Assembly: GCA_937931785.1 (NCBI GenBank)
Contig: CALHAX010000021.1
Location: forward strand, 1-64,000
Source: an uncultured Hyphomicrobiaceae bacterium
GTDB lineage: Bacteria > Pseudomonadota > Alphaproteobacteria > Rhizobiales > CALHAX01
Reading direction: 5' to 3'
Length of the DNA stretch: 64,000 nucleotides
Made by a program: the position numbers and the translations under genes. Under the pieces are notes generated by a model. The model was not told the origin of the DNA and did no database searches. It worked only from the letters and a program-made list of their open reading frames with translations. Below are positions 55,568 to 64,000 of the stretch, piece after piece (position 1 is the first letter of the stretch; each line of letters starts with the position of its first letter).

Positions 55568-57595
55568 ATGCGGTTGCTGTTTTCGAACGTGCTTTCTCGG
55601 TTGTCCGCTCCGTGCCCAACCATTGCTCTCGCTGCGTGTCTGACTGTGCCTGTTTTCGGCGCTGTTCAAGACGCAAACGCGGCCTCGCGCGAAAACCTGG
55701 AGCGCCAGTCACTCTTCGGCAGCTACTTGTCCGGTCGTATCGCTACGCGACAGCGCGACATGGACGCCGCTGCGGACCACTATGAACGGGCCTTGATCAA
55801 GGACCCAAACAACAGCGATATCGTCAAGCAGGCCCTGCGCGCTGAATTGGCGACCGCGAACTGGGACCGTGCAACAGCGTTGGCTCCGAGTGTTGTCAAA
55901 CTTGATGATGACAATCGCCAGGCACGTCTGTTTCTTGGCATTGCTGCTTTCAAGGGCGGCAAACAAAACGAAGCCCGCACGCATTTTGGCAAGGCTGCCA
56001 GTGGACCAATTGGCGAGTTGGCGTCGGCACTTTCGATAGCATGGACCTATGCGAGTGAGGGAGACAGTGCGGGCGCTTTCAAGGCACTCGACGCTCTGAA
56101 CAAGGCCAAATGGGCGCAATACTACCGGCTGTATCACCGCGCTCTCATCGCCGACGTGCTCGGGCTTCGGGTTGAAGCACGCAAGGCGTATGACGAGTTG
56201 TTCAAAAGTGACCAACGGACACTAAGGCTTGCTCTGGCTTATGCGCAGCACGCAGCGTCAGCATCAGACTTCAAACTTGCACGCAAGATTATCGGTGACC
56301 ACCTCAAGGTTGCCAATTCCACACATCCTCTCGCCCGTGCGCTTCTCTCCGATGTTCGCAAGAACACCGTTGTACCACTGCTGTTGGCTGACGCGTCCGA
56401 TGGCATGGCGGAGGTTTTCTATAGCCTGGGTGAGGCGCTGACAGGAGAAGGCGGTGTTGATATTGGAGCCATCTATCTGCAATTCAGCTTTTTCGTCCGC
56501 CCGGACTTCCCGATGGCACTCGTCACGATGGGCTCGGTTTATGAGGCGACACGACGCTACGACAAGGCCATTGAGATCTACGGGCGTATCCCGGCCGGAT
56601 CACCGTTGTTCTTCAACGGCGAAGTGCGTCGGGCGGTCAACCTCAATCAACTGAAGAAATTCGAAGAGGCCAGAACGGCTCTGAACGGATTGGTCGACCG
56701 GTTTGCAACCGGAATCGAAGCCACGCCGGAGCTTGAGGGCCTGGCTTTGAACGAGCGCATTCAGCGTCAACTTACCGAGCTGAAGCTCTATGATGGTGAT
56801 CTTGACGGGGTTCTGGGAGCGTCTGCACGACGTGGTATTCGTAATTTCCAGTCACAACAAGGACTTGTCGTTGACGGAATTGCAGGTCCGACAACACGAA
56901 CAGCGCTGGATTTCGCAACCGGTTCCACTGATGAAATCTTCAAGAAGGACCGCGCCCTTCGCGCGCTCCTGACACTTGGTGCCGTCCTTCGCGGTCATGA
57001 AAAATTTGAGGATGCAGTCAAGATTTATTCACGCGCAATCGCGTTACTCAAGACACCAACGAAGCAGCACTGGCGTTATTTTTACAGTCGTGGCGTCTCG
57101 TACGAACGCCTTAAAAACTGGCCAAAAGCTGAAGCAGATCTCCAGAAAGCGTTGGAACTCAATCCGGATGAACCGTTGACACTCAACTACCTTGGCTACT
57201 CCTGGGTTGATCAGAACCTTAATCTCAAGAAAGCGCTTGGGATGATCAAGAAGGCTGTCAAGATCAAGCCGGATGACGGCTACTTCGTGGATAGCCTTGG
57301 CTGGGCATATTACCGTCAAGGCAAATACGAAGAGGCAGCCAAATACCTTGAACGCGCTGTAGAGCTGCGCCCTGAAGACCCGACGATCAACGACCATCTC
57401 GGGGATGCGTATTGGCAAGTCGGGCGGCAGATTGAGGCACGGTTCCAATGGGAGCAGTCGCTCAGTCTTGGTGCGGAGAAGGACGAGGCGGTTAAAATCC
57501 GCAACAAGATCGCGAATGGCCTCAGCGATGGAAAAAAAGCACGCCTCGCCAAGCAGTCTGACGACAAGAGCAAATCCGACGCCGTCACCGAGTAG
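55568..57595 (+). CDS. Exported TPR protein with peptidoglycan-binding domain
   Basis: 675 aa from ATG 55568, chosen because it gives a clean signal peptide (1-38, cut near ANAAS). Several TPR-like helical repeats at about 60-370, then a PG_binding_1 domain at 405-460 (LTELKLYDGDLDGVLGASARRGIRNFQ, VDGIAGPTTRTAL), then further TPRs to the end (YSRGVSYERLKNWPKAEADL, LDSLGWAYYRQGKYEEAAKYL-type). Likely envelope scaffold tied to the cell wall. 8 nt before ispE. Confidence 0.85.
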   Translation: MRLLFSNVLSRLSAPCPTIALAACLTVPVFGAVQDANAASRENLERQSLFGSYLSGRIATRQRDMDAAADHYERALIKDPNNSDIVKQALRAELATANWDRATALAPSVVKLDDDNRQARLFLGIAAFKGGKQNEARTHFGKAASGPIGELASALSIAWTYASEGDSAGAFKALDALNKAKWAQYYRLYHRALIADVLGLRVEARKAYDELFKSDQRTLRLALAYAQHAASASDFKLARKIIGDHLKVANSTHPLARALLSDVRKNTVVPLLLADASDGMAEVFYSLGEALTGEGGVDIGAIYLQFSFFVRPDFPMALVTMGSVYEATRRYDKAIEIYGRIPAGSPLFFNGEVRRAVNLNQLKKFEEARTALNGLVDRFATGIEATPELEGLALNERIQRQLTELKLYDGDLDGVLGASARRGIRNFQSQQGLVVDGIAGPTTRTALDFATGSTDEIFKKDRALRALLTLGAVLRGHEKFEDAVKIYSRAIALLKTPTKQHWRYFYSRGVSYERLKNWPKAEADLQKALELNPDEPLTLNYLGYSWVDQNLNLKKALGMIKKAVKIKPDDGYFVDSLGWAYYRQGKYEEAAKYLERAVELRPEDPTINDHLGDAYWQVGRQIEARFQWEQSLSLGAEKDEAVKIRNKIANGLSDGKKARLAKQSDDKSKSDAVTE

Positions 57596-57602
57596 TGATC
57601 AC

Positions 57603-58469
57603 ATGTCGGGGGTTGTACGTACTTTTGCTCCCGCCAAGATCAATCTCAGTCTGCACGTCCATGGTCGTCGCGATGATGGCTATCACGAACTCACGAGCCT
57701 TGTGGTATTCGCTGACGTTGGCGACCACCTGACATTGTCTCCTTCGATGCACTTCTCACTGAATGTCTCAGGACCTTCAGCGGGTCAGATTGATGGACCG
57801 AACCTGATTGCAACTGCGGCGGAGCGTCTGCGCGCACGTGTACCCTCGTTCGAACCAGGCACTATTTCTCTCCATAAATCGCTACCGGTTGGCGCAGGCG
57901 TTGGTGGCGGATCCAGTGATGCTGCGGCCTACCTGCGCGCCGCGCGTGCTGCAAATCCAGCTCATGCCAGCCAAATAGACTGGCCAGAGTTGGCCTTGTC
58001 GCTTGGCGCCGATGTACCTGTTTGTCTGTACGGCAAGACCACGTGGATGTGTGGGATTGGTGAACGCCTACGCCCGCTCGCAACGCCGCTCGCCCCGATG
58101 CACGCCGTTCTTGCCAATCCCGGGAGCTCGGTGTCAACGGCGAAGGTGTTTCGTGCGCTCGACGCAGGACCACTGAAAGATACTACATTCAGTCGTGATG
58201 CGTTCATCAATCTGGAGCATCTGTCCAATGATCTTGAAGCTCCGGCGCTTCGCGTTGCCCCTGATATAGAATTGGTGCGGCAAGCGCTTGAAGCAACACA
58301 AGGTGTTCGGCTTGTTCGAATGTCGGGAAGCGGAGCCACGTTCTTCGGCATTTACGATGACCGCAATGCTGCAGAAGTTGCAGCACATTCGATCAAACGC
58401 TCCCAGCCGAACTGGTGGGTGGAAGCAACAACGCTGGGCGATGCACCGAGCGACAACCTTATCGATTGA
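57603..58469 (+). CDS. ispE: 4-diphosphocytidyl-2-C-methyl-D-erythritol kinase
   Basis: 288 aa from ATG 57603. GHMP motifs: FAPAKINLSLHVHGRRDDGYHEL (7-29), ATP loop LPVGAGVGGGSSDAAAYLRA (near 96) and C-terminal MSGSGATFFGI. Phosphorylates CDP-ME in the MEP pathway. Upstream of isoprenoid use by the IspB-type synthase and CrtY of this window. Gene overlaps nothing; convergent with the prenyl synthase by 11 nt. Confidence 0.97.
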   Translation: MSGVVRTFAPAKINLSLHVHGRRDDGYHELTSLVVFADVGDHLTLSPSMHFSLNVSGPSAGQIDGPNLIATAAERLRARVPSFEPGTISLHKSLPVGAGVGGGSSDAAAYLRAARAANPAHASQIDWPELALSLGADVPVCLYGKTTWMCGIGERLRPLATPLAPMHAVLANPGSSVSTAKVFRALDAGPLKDTTFSRDAFINLEHLSNDLEAPALRVAPDIELVRQALEATQGVRLVRMSGSGATFFGIYDDRNAAEVAAHSIKRSQPNWWVEATTLGDAPSDNLID

Positions 58470-58480
58470 TCACTGTTTGT

Positions 58481-59497
58481 TCAGCTCACGCGATTGATGC
58501 AAAACGACACGACATCCATCAACGCTGATTTTTGCGGTACGTCCGGGAAAATCGCGAGCGCGTCGCGGGCGATCGAACCATAATGACGCGCCCGTTTGAT
58601 TGTGTCGTCTATCGCACCATGCGTTGCCATGAGGTCCATGGCATGATCGAGATCCCCGTCCTGAATATCGCCATCCTGCAGCGTGCGTTTCCAGAAGGCG
58701 CGTTCTTCGCCCGAACCACGACGATAGGACAAGACAACAGGAAGCGTTATTTTGCCTTCGCGGAAATCGTCCCCAACAGACTTGCCAAGATTTGCCTGAT
58801 CGCCAGCGTAATCAAGGGCATCGTCAATCAGCTGAAACGCGACCCCCAAATTGCGACCATAAGACCGTAATGCGGAAATTTCAGTTTTCGGGCGCTCTGC
58901 TATGGCGGCGCCCACCTCACCGGCAGCCGAGAACAAAGCCGCCGTCTTGGCCTCGATTACGGACAGGTATTCGTCTTCAGTCGTTTCCATGTTCTTGGAG
59001 GCAGCAAGCTGCATCACCTCACCCTCGGCGATCACAGAAGCTGCTGTCGAGAGAATATCGAGCGCCTGAAGCGAGCCGACATCCACCATCATTCGGAACG
59101 ATTGACCGAGCAGGAAATCTCCAACAAGGACGCTGGCCTCGTTGCCCCACAGAATCCGCGCCGTCTTGCGACCGCGTCGCAAATCGCTGTCATCCACCAC
59201 GTCGTCATGAAGAAGCGTGGCCGTATGCATGAACTCGACGCTGGCTGCGAGCTTGATATGGCCATTCCCCTCGTAACCACACAATTGCGCCGCGGCGATC
59301 GTCATCATCGGGCGCAAGCGTTTGCCGCCAGAATCAATGAGATGCCGCGCGAGCTTGGGGATCAGTTCGACATCGGAACGCGCCTTGTCGAGTATGATCG
59401 CATTCACCTCGGCCATGTCTGCCTTGACCAGGTCAAGCAATGGCTTCAGGCTGGCCTGCGGATCACGGGCCTCATCCAACGATACGACGACGGCCAA
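58481..59497 (-). CDS. ispB: Long-chain polyprenyl diphosphate synthase (octaprenyl-type)
   Basis: 338 aa starting at TTG 59497, preceded by GAGGAGG 5 nt upstream; an ATG at 59602 gives a non-homologous start. First Asp-rich motif LLHDDVVDDSD and second FQLIDDALDYAG. GGKRLRPMM binds substrate. Makes the polyprenyl tail of ubiquinone. Symbol by family; chain length (C40 or C50) cannot be read. Confidence 0.93.
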   Translation of the reverse strand: MAVVVSLDEARDPQASLKPLLDLVKADMAEVNAIILDKARSDVELIPKLARHLIDSGGKRLRPMMTIAAAQLCGYEGNGHIKLAASVEFMHTATLLHDDVVDDSDLRRGRKTARILWGNEASVLVGDFLLGQSFRMMVDVGSLQALDILSTAASVIAEGEVMQLAASKNMETTEDEYLSVIEAKTAALFSAAGEVGAAIAERPKTEISALRSYGRNLGVAFQLIDDALDYAGDQANLGKSVGDDFREGKITLPVVLSYRRGSGEERAFWKRTLQDGDIQDGDLDHAMDLMATHGAIDDTIKRARHYGSIARDALAIFPDVPQKSALMDVVSFCINRVS

Positions 59498-59596
59498 GGC
59501 GGCCTCCTCTTCACAACTCGCGCACAGTAATATACCTGCGTGTGGCCCCGTTGCGGGGGGCCAGATCGCCGCAGTCATGCCCGGAGCAACACACAA

Positions 59597-59839
59597 GTGC
59601 AAGAATTGTTACGAACGAACGATCCTGTGCTGATTTCCTTTGTCGAGGCGATACTCGGCGAAGCCGGCATTGTTCATATGGTGGCGGACCAACACACGAG
59701 TATTCTCGAAGGGTCGATCGGGGCCATTCCACGGCGTGTTCTGGTTGATGGCGATGACCTCATGCAGGCGCAAAGACTGATGCGCGACGCAGATCTGGGC
59801 GCACAACTAAGCGATACGGCACAGAAAGCGAACGGGTGA
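59597..59839 (+). CDS. DUF2007 small protein
   Basis: 80 aa from GTG 59597; earlier in-frame start is within the prenyl synthase leader. Pattern LLRTNDPVLISFVEAILGEAGIVHMVADQHTSILEGSIGAIPRRVLV matches the DUF2007 ferredoxin-like fold. Function unknown. Its stop overlaps the next start (GTGA), so it is coupled with the methyltransferase gene, and it is divergent from ispB. Confidence 0.85.
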   Translation: MQELLRTNDPVLISFVEAILGEAGIVHMVADQHTSILEGSIGAIPRRVLVDGDDLMQAQRLMRDADLGAQLSDTAQKANG

Positions 59840-60624
59840 CGTCGAACGCACCAGAGGCCAACGTTACGGACGACGCCTTTCTGGGCGGTCGCCTGAACCT
59901 GCTGCAGTCGACACAGGGATTGCGGGCCGGGATTGATGCCGTCCTGTTGGCGGCAGCGGCTCCGGTGTCAGATTCCGAACCTTCGCAAATCCTGGATGTT
60001 GGAACCGGATGTGGGGTCGTCGGACTTTCGATCCTGGCCAGAGCGTCGGGGTGCAAGCTGACTGGTATCGATGTCAGCGCAGAACTCGTGTCACTGGCAC
60101 GGCAGAACGCCGACCGTAACGGATTTGCCGCACAAGCCCGCTTTCATGTCGGCGACGTACGAACGATCGCGGCGACAACAAAGGCCTGTGGGCTGACTGC
60201 CAACACGTTTGATCACGTGGTTGCCAACCCGCCCTACTTCGAGAACGGGACAGTTCAGAATGCACCCGCACCGATCAAGGATCGCGCCAACGTGATGGCA
60301 GCAGGTGAGCTTGATCTCTGGGTGCGCTTCATGACGCATGCTGCGAGAGCGAACGGCATGCTGACGATGGTTCATACTCCAGAAGCATTACCACAGCTTC
60401 TTGCCGCGCTCGACGGGCGGTTTGGTGCGCTTAACGTGTTTCCGTTGTTCCCGCGTACTGGGCAACCGGCATCTCGCATCATTGTGCAAGGTCTCAAGGG
60501 TGCGCGAACCGCCATGTCGTTGCGTCCCGGTCTTATCCTGCATGAGACGGATGGGCGCTTTACACCGCGAGCCGAGCAGGTGTTGCGGCATGGTTGTAGC
60601 CTGGCGTTGAATGACGCGTCATGA
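59836..60624 (+). CDS. tRNA1(Val) (adenine-N6)-methyltransferase-like protein (TrmN6/YfiC)
   Basis: 262 aa, GTG start overlapping DUF2007. SAM motif ILDVGTGCGVVGLSILAR (53-70), and the adenine-N6 catalytic motif NPPYFENG (near 135). LLQSTQGLRAGIDAVLLAAA is the family's N-terminal signature. Modifies an adenine in RNA, probably tRNA position 37. Confidence 0.88.
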   Translation: MTSNAPEANVTDDAFLGGRLNLLQSTQGLRAGIDAVLLAAAAPVSDSEPSQILDVGTGCGVVGLSILARASGCKLTGIDVSAELVSLARQNADRNGFAAQARFHVGDVRTIAATTKACGLTANTFDHVVANPPYFENGTVQNAPAPIKDRANVMAAGELDLWVRFMTHAARANGMLTMVHTPEALPQLLAALDGRFGALNVFPLFPRTGQPASRIIVQGLKGARTAMSLRPGLILHETDGRFTPRAEQVLRHGCSLALNDAS

Positions 60625-60732
60625 ACGCCCATCTGCCAAGCGACGCCATTGCCGTTCATTAACTTTGCATCGGCGGTGTTTGTTCGTATGTGAAAGCCAC
60701 GCTTTGCCGCTCCGTCATGATGAGGACTGAAA

Positions 60733-61590
60733 ATGGGATTGTTTGATCGTTCGCCAGTCGTACCAGTTCTTCGCTTCAACGGACCGATCGGCATGGCAAG
60801 TCCATTACGCCCCGGGCTTTCCCTTGCAACGACGGCGGGACCCATCGAGAAAGCTTTTTCGATGAAGAAAGCTCCTGCTGTCGCAATCGTAATCAATTCC
60901 CCCGGCGGTTCGCCAGTGCAGTCCCGGCTTATCTACCAACGCATTCGAGACAAAGCTGAAGAAGCGAACAAGAAAGTCTACGTCTTCATGGAAGATGTCG
61001 CTGCCTCCGGCGGTTACATGATCGCCTGCGCTGGAGATGAGATCTATGCAGACCCGAGCTCGATTGTCGGATCCATCGGTGTGGTCTCCGCAGGCTTCGG
61101 GCTCGACAAGTTCATTGCGCGCTATGATATCGAACGCCGCGTTCATACCATCGGTGAGAACAAATCGATGCTTGATCCGTTTCGCCCGGAGGACCCGAAA
61201 GATATCGAACGCCTCAAGATGATCCAGAAGGACATCCACGACGTCTTTACTGGCCTGGTGAAGGCCAGTCGTGGCAGCAAGCTCGTTGGAACGGAGAGCG
61301 AATTGTTCGATGGCCAGATCTGGAGTGGCGGGCCTGCTGTGGAGAATGGCTTGATTGACGGCCTCAGCGACGTGAGGACGAAAATGCGGGAGTTGTTCGG
61401 CGACAAGGTGAAACTGAAAGTCATCGGTAAACGGCGCGGCTTGTTCGGGTTGAACATCGGACAGAGCGCCTCTGATCCTTTGCGGGCATTGACGGAAACA
61501 CTCGACGGACAGGGGTTTGCGTCAGGACTGAGCAAAGATGTGATTTCAACGCTCGAAGAACGAGCACTTTGGGCGCGCTACGGATTGTAG
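60733..61590 (+). CDS. S49 family serine peptidase (SppA/SohB-like)
   Basis: 285 aa. Nucleophile Ser92 in EDVAASGGYMIACA and Lys144 in GENKSMLDPF form the Ser-Lys dyad, 52 residues apart. N-terminal VINSPGGSPVQS is the fold's oxyanion/substrate strand. No signal peptide or membrane segment is seen, so it may work in the cytoplasm or on the inner face of the membrane. Single gene; convergent with crtY. Confidence 0.9.
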   Translation: MGLFDRSPVVPVLRFNGPIGMASPLRPGLSLATTAGPIEKAFSMKKAPAVAIVINSPGGSPVQSRLIYQRIRDKAEEANKKVYVFMEDVAASGGYMIACAGDEIYADPSSIVGSIGVVSAGFGLDKFIARYDIERRVHTIGENKSMLDPFRPEDPKDIERLKMIQKDIHDVFTGLVKASRGSKLVGTESELFDGQIWSGGPAVENGLIDGLSDVRTKMRELFGDKVKLKVIGKRRGLFGLNIGQSASDPLRALTETLDGQGFASGLSKDVISTLEERALWARYGL

Positions 61591-61601
61591 GATTTGCTGC
61601 T

Positions 61602-62792
61602 TTACCCAACGGGCTCTGACGGCGGCCAGACGGAACTTTCCAACAAGCAGGGCAACGCCTTTGACACAGGAATCGGCGGTTTGCCGATCAGAATGCGCGC
61701 CTTGTCGAACCCGTTCAGTCGGGCGGCATAAAACCGTGAAATTGTACCAGTTCCCAGTCGATAGAAGTGCTGGAAAATATCAACGCGTTCGTGTGGCAAC
61801 GCCCCGCGGAACAGCATGCGGTTCAAGAGGCGGAAGTAACGTCGCTCACTCCAGGCCGCACGGGACAGGCGCTCGATCTCGATTGCGACGGATGTCGTCG
61901 TAAAACCATCAAGGTTGGAGATCGACTCCGCGGCACGAACAGCATCCGGAAGTGAGTAACCTGTCGTTGGATGAAAAAGCGCAGCGCGCAGGCCTAGCGG
62001 TGGCGGTGTCTCTGTGCGGTTTCGCCATAACGCATCCATGTCGCCGCCAAGCACGACGGGCAAGACACCGTTTTCTTCTCGTTCTACGTCCGCAATTTGC
62101 CATCCTTGCGCGGCGATGTAGCTCTTAACGCGTTCGCGAAGCTGATCGACAGACACATCCTCACCATCGCTATAATAGGTATCCTCAACGAGCAGGCGAT
62201 GCGTATCGAATGGCAATGTGTAGACAAAGCGATATCCATCTTTCTGCGACACCGTGGCGTCCATGATGGTGGGGCGTGTTTCGCCATGCGGTTCGATGCA
62301 GCGGATTTCGAGGCCAAGAAATTTCTGAAAGCCAAGAGCGAGCGGCAAATCCGTTTTCAACCCGCGTGCATCGATGACGCATTGCGCGTCGTACCGCTGT
62401 CCATCATTGAGGATGACATGATCTCTCCCGAGCGTCGTAACGCGCGTTGCCAATCGAACGCTCTCACCGATGCGTTCCATCGCAACAGCATGAAATTTCT
62501 CGGCCGATATCGTGTTGTAACCGACGTCAATGATGCGAGTGAATTTCGGGAATTTTAATTGCTGGTCGGGCCACGCGCAAGCGATGAATGGCTTGATCCA
62601 ATCATAGTGTTCCTGCTTCAGGTCGGTTGTGTGAAAAGACCACGTATGATTGGCACCCAGCGTTTCCGCCTGTTCGACAAGCAGAAGTTTCAACGTTGGG
62701 TGGCGTTCTCGCAAACGGACCGCGAGCAGAGTGCTCGCGAGACCACCGCCTGCCAGAATGACGTCGTAGTTTTCTTCGATTGAGTTTGCCAT
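61602..62792 (-). CDS. crtY: Lycopene beta-cyclase
   Basis: 396 aa. N-terminal FAD-type DVILAGGGLASTLLAVRL (9-26), mid HPTTGYSLPDAVRAAE (about 285-300), typical CrtY signatures. Converts lycopene to beta-carotene with reduced flavin. No other crt genes in the window. The GST gene starts upstream in the same direction with a 9-nt gap. Confidence 0.93.
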   Translation of the reverse strand: MANSIEENYDVILAGGGLASTLLAVRLRERHPTLKLLLVEQAETLGANHTWSFHTTDLKQEHYDWIKPFIACAWPDQQLKFPKFTRIIDVGYNTISAEKFHAVAMERIGESVRLATRVTTLGRDHVILNDGQRYDAQCVIDARGLKTDLPLALGFQKFLGLEIRCIEPHGETRPTIMDATVSQKDGYRFVYTLPFDTHRLLVEDTYYSDGEDVSVDQLRERVKSYIAAQGWQIADVEREENGVLPVVLGGDMDALWRNRTETPPPLGLRAALFHPTTGYSLPDAVRAAESISNLDGFTTTSVAIEIERLSRAAWSERRYFRLLNRMLFRGALPHERVDIFQHFYRLGTGTISRFYAARLNGFDKARILIGKPPIPVSKALPCLLESSVWPPSEPVG

Positions 62793-62801
62793 GTGGCTCG
62801 A

Positions 62802-63473
62802 TCAGTCGATCCCGTGCATTGCCTTTTCGCACGACGCCCATTCCGCCGGTGAACCGCCAAACGGATTCATGACGTGTTCCTGGTATGCCGGGCGATCACA
62901 CAAGCGCTTGTACCATGCCTCAATGTTTGGAAGCGATGGCCGTTCGATGTCGAGGTTGAAATAGCGATACATGGCTGCACCGAGTGGGAGGTCGGCCATG
63001 GTCAACGTATCGCCTGCAAGGAACGGAACATCGCCAAGACGGTTGTCTGCTATTTTCAACGTTTGCCCGGCCTTGATGGCCTGGGCTTCAACAGCCTTCA
63101 TGTCGCGTTGCTCCGGCTCGGTCCGCACGAGCCCCCAGAACACCGGGAAGTACGAAGGAATCGCAGTGCCGCTGCTCCATTCCATCCACTGGTCGGCAAT
63201 CGCAATCTGTTGCGGATCTTCTGGCTTCAAAGTACCGAGGCCATATGCATTCGCCAGATGACGTATGATGGCCTGGGACTCCCAAAGGGCAAAACCATTG
63301 TCACGAATGGTAGGAACGAGGCAGTTCGGGTTCATCTTACCGTATTCCTCGGTGTCGAGGCCGCCGAACGAACCGCCGGCGTTGTGGCGAACATGCTTCA
63401 AGCCCAATTCGCCGATAGCCCACATCACGGGGACGACATTACTTGAGTTTTTTCGTCCCCAGACTTCGAGCAT
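62802..63473 (-). CDS. Glutathione S-transferase family protein
   Basis: 223 aa, normal length. N-terminal LEVWGRKNSSNVVPVMWAIGELGLKHV (Ser region in NSSNV), NPNCLVPTIRDNGFALWESQAI (Glu-Ser glutathione contacts), C-terminal helical domain. Transfers or binds glutathione; substrate unknown. Upstream of crtY on the same strand; follows the luciferase-like gene with a 30-nt gap. Confidence 0.9.
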   Translation of the reverse strand: MLEVWGRKNSSNVVPVMWAIGELGLKHVRHNAGGSFGGLDTEEYGKMNPNCLVPTIRDNGFALWESQAIIRHLANAYGLGTLKPEDPQQIAIADQWMEWSSGTAIPSYFPVFWGLVRTEPEQRDMKAVEAQAIKAGQTLKIADNRLGDVPFLAGDTLTMADLPLGAAMYRYFNLDIERPSLPNIEAWYKRLCDRPAYQEHVMNPFGGSPAEWASCEKAMHGID

Positions 63474-63503
63474 TTCTAATATTTCCTATTTCAGACTGAG
63501 ATT

Positions 63504-64000
63504 TCACAAAGCGAATTTCGGACACACGTGTTCGGCAAGGCGATCCATGCTGGCAGTAATCTTCTCGTACGGGAACCCCGGAAATTGCTGCAACAGCATG
63601 ATGTGCTTCAGACCGATCTCTTCCTGGTACATCTGGATTTTTTCTGTGACGTACTGCGCATCACCAACCCAGATCAGATCATGCTTCATCAGAAAATCGA
63701 ACCAGTCGGCTTCGAGATCATCGGCGCTCGGTGTCTGACCTTTGGAGAGATAGGATGCGCGCGCCCATTCACCGCCGGGACGCGACCCACCAAGAAACTC
63801 GTAGTAGCTGTTGATGGATGAGCGGACATCTTTGGCCGCCTGCTCCATGGAGTCCGCGACATAGATTACGACACACAGTCCAACGCCTTCGCCAACCGGA
63901 ACGGTGCGACCAAGCCGTTGTGAGGCCGCATCAGAATAGGCCGTCCACGCAGCTGTGATCGCGTCGCGCGGACTGGACATGCCAATGACATTGAAGCCAC
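63504..64000 (-). CDS. Luciferase-like (LLM class) flavin oxidoreductase, C-terminal part
   Basis: The frame is open to the window edge; codons before the ATG at 63980 read GGFNVIG, typical of the family, so the gene starts outside. Visible: SEDPEQ-like helix MEQAAKDVRSSINSYYEFLGG, MKHDLIWVGDAQYVTEKIQMY and GLKHIMLLQQFPGFPYEKI. Family is F420/FMN-dependent oxidation of organic substrates. Partial, substrate unknown. Confidence 0.82.
   Translation of the reverse strand, partial: GFNVIGMSSPRDAITAAWTAYSDAASQRLGRTVPVGEGVGLCVVIYVADSMEQAAKDVRSSINSYYEFLGGSRPGGEWARASYLSKGQTPSADDLEADWFDFLMKHDLIWVGDAQYVTEKIQMYQEEIGLKHIMLLQQFPGFPYEKITASMDRLAEHVCPKFAL

Noticed and set aside
1-64000. CRISPR array, insertion sequence or prophage
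   Set aside because: No regular direct repeats with spacers, transposase, integrase or phage structural genes were seen.

Overview
The window looks like ordinary chromosome from an alphaproteobacterium, probably a marine or soil Rhizobiales-like lineage (the order is inference). Reasons: a tRNA-His whose acceptor end lacks the usual G-1:C73 pair and carries A73, as described for a large alphaproteobacterial clade; a phasin; a PAS histidine kinase; ETF-ubiquinone oxidoreductase; a YHS-type CopA under a CueR-type promoter; an H-NS/HvrA-like protein; carotenoid and ubiquinone genes. Gene density is high. I see no insertion sequence, phage, CRISPR array or rRNA.

Layout. 1-1.4 kb: start of a large secreted Ig-like/VCBS adhesin, cut by the window edge. 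1.4-2.1 kb: non-coding. 2.1-4.4 kb: two-gene ABC exporter. 4.7 kb: tRNA-His. 4.8-7.0 kb: phasin and a divergent histidine kinase. 7.3-10.0 kb: a dehydrogenase/isomerase pair for small hydroxy acids, then two secreted proteins of unknown function, one with a duplicated Cys motif. 10.0-16.0 kb: SLC13-type permease, secreted esterase, PhyH dioxygenase with a YbgC thioesterase, Tat-exported cyclase and a MOSC protein. 16.2-18.9 kb: clpB. 19-23.3 kb: Sel1 protein plus ThiE-like protein, facing a 58-aa membrane protein, an MBL hydrolase, a cupin and an extended GST. 23.3-26.1 kb: CoA-transferase and TPP-enzyme pair. 26.2-29.2 kb: polysaccharide trio (epimerase, Ugd, PglC-like sugar transferase). 29.4-33.1 kb: CocE hydrolase, S-formylglutathione hydrolase and an H-NS-like gene behind a very AT-rich leader.

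33.1-36.7 kb is a copper unit (copA, cueR, TlpA-like thioredoxin) whose promoter has a perfect 19-bp dyad in a 19-bp spacer. 36.8-44.7 kb: ruvB, two DMT transporters, GNAT, enolase-superfamily enzyme, efp, DUF3137, CapA-like and MmcQ-like proteins. 45.2-49.8 kb: TAXI binding protein with an extremely basic segment, a membrane-anchored Sel1 protein, a flavin monooxygenase and ubiE. 49.9-52.6 kb: a tight minus-strand run UDG, GyrI-like, nitroreductase, moaB. 52.7-61.6 kb: ETF-QO, threonine-dehydratase-like enzyme, TPR/peptidoglycan-binding protein, ispE, ispB-type prenyl synthase, DUF2007, TrmN6-like methyltransferase, S49 peptidase. 61.6-64 kb: lycopene cyclase, GST and a truncated luciferase-like oxidoreductase.

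Together the genes cover isoprenoid and quinone metabolism (ispE, ispB, ubiE, crtY, ETF-QO), storage polymer, envelope and polysaccharide functions, copper defence and protein quality control. I did not find a clear new multi-gene system. The least explained items are the Cys-motif secreted pair at 9.1-10.0 kb, the basic TAXI protein at 45 kb, the overlapping 58-aa membrane protein at 20.8 kb and the TPP-enzyme/CoA-transferase pair.
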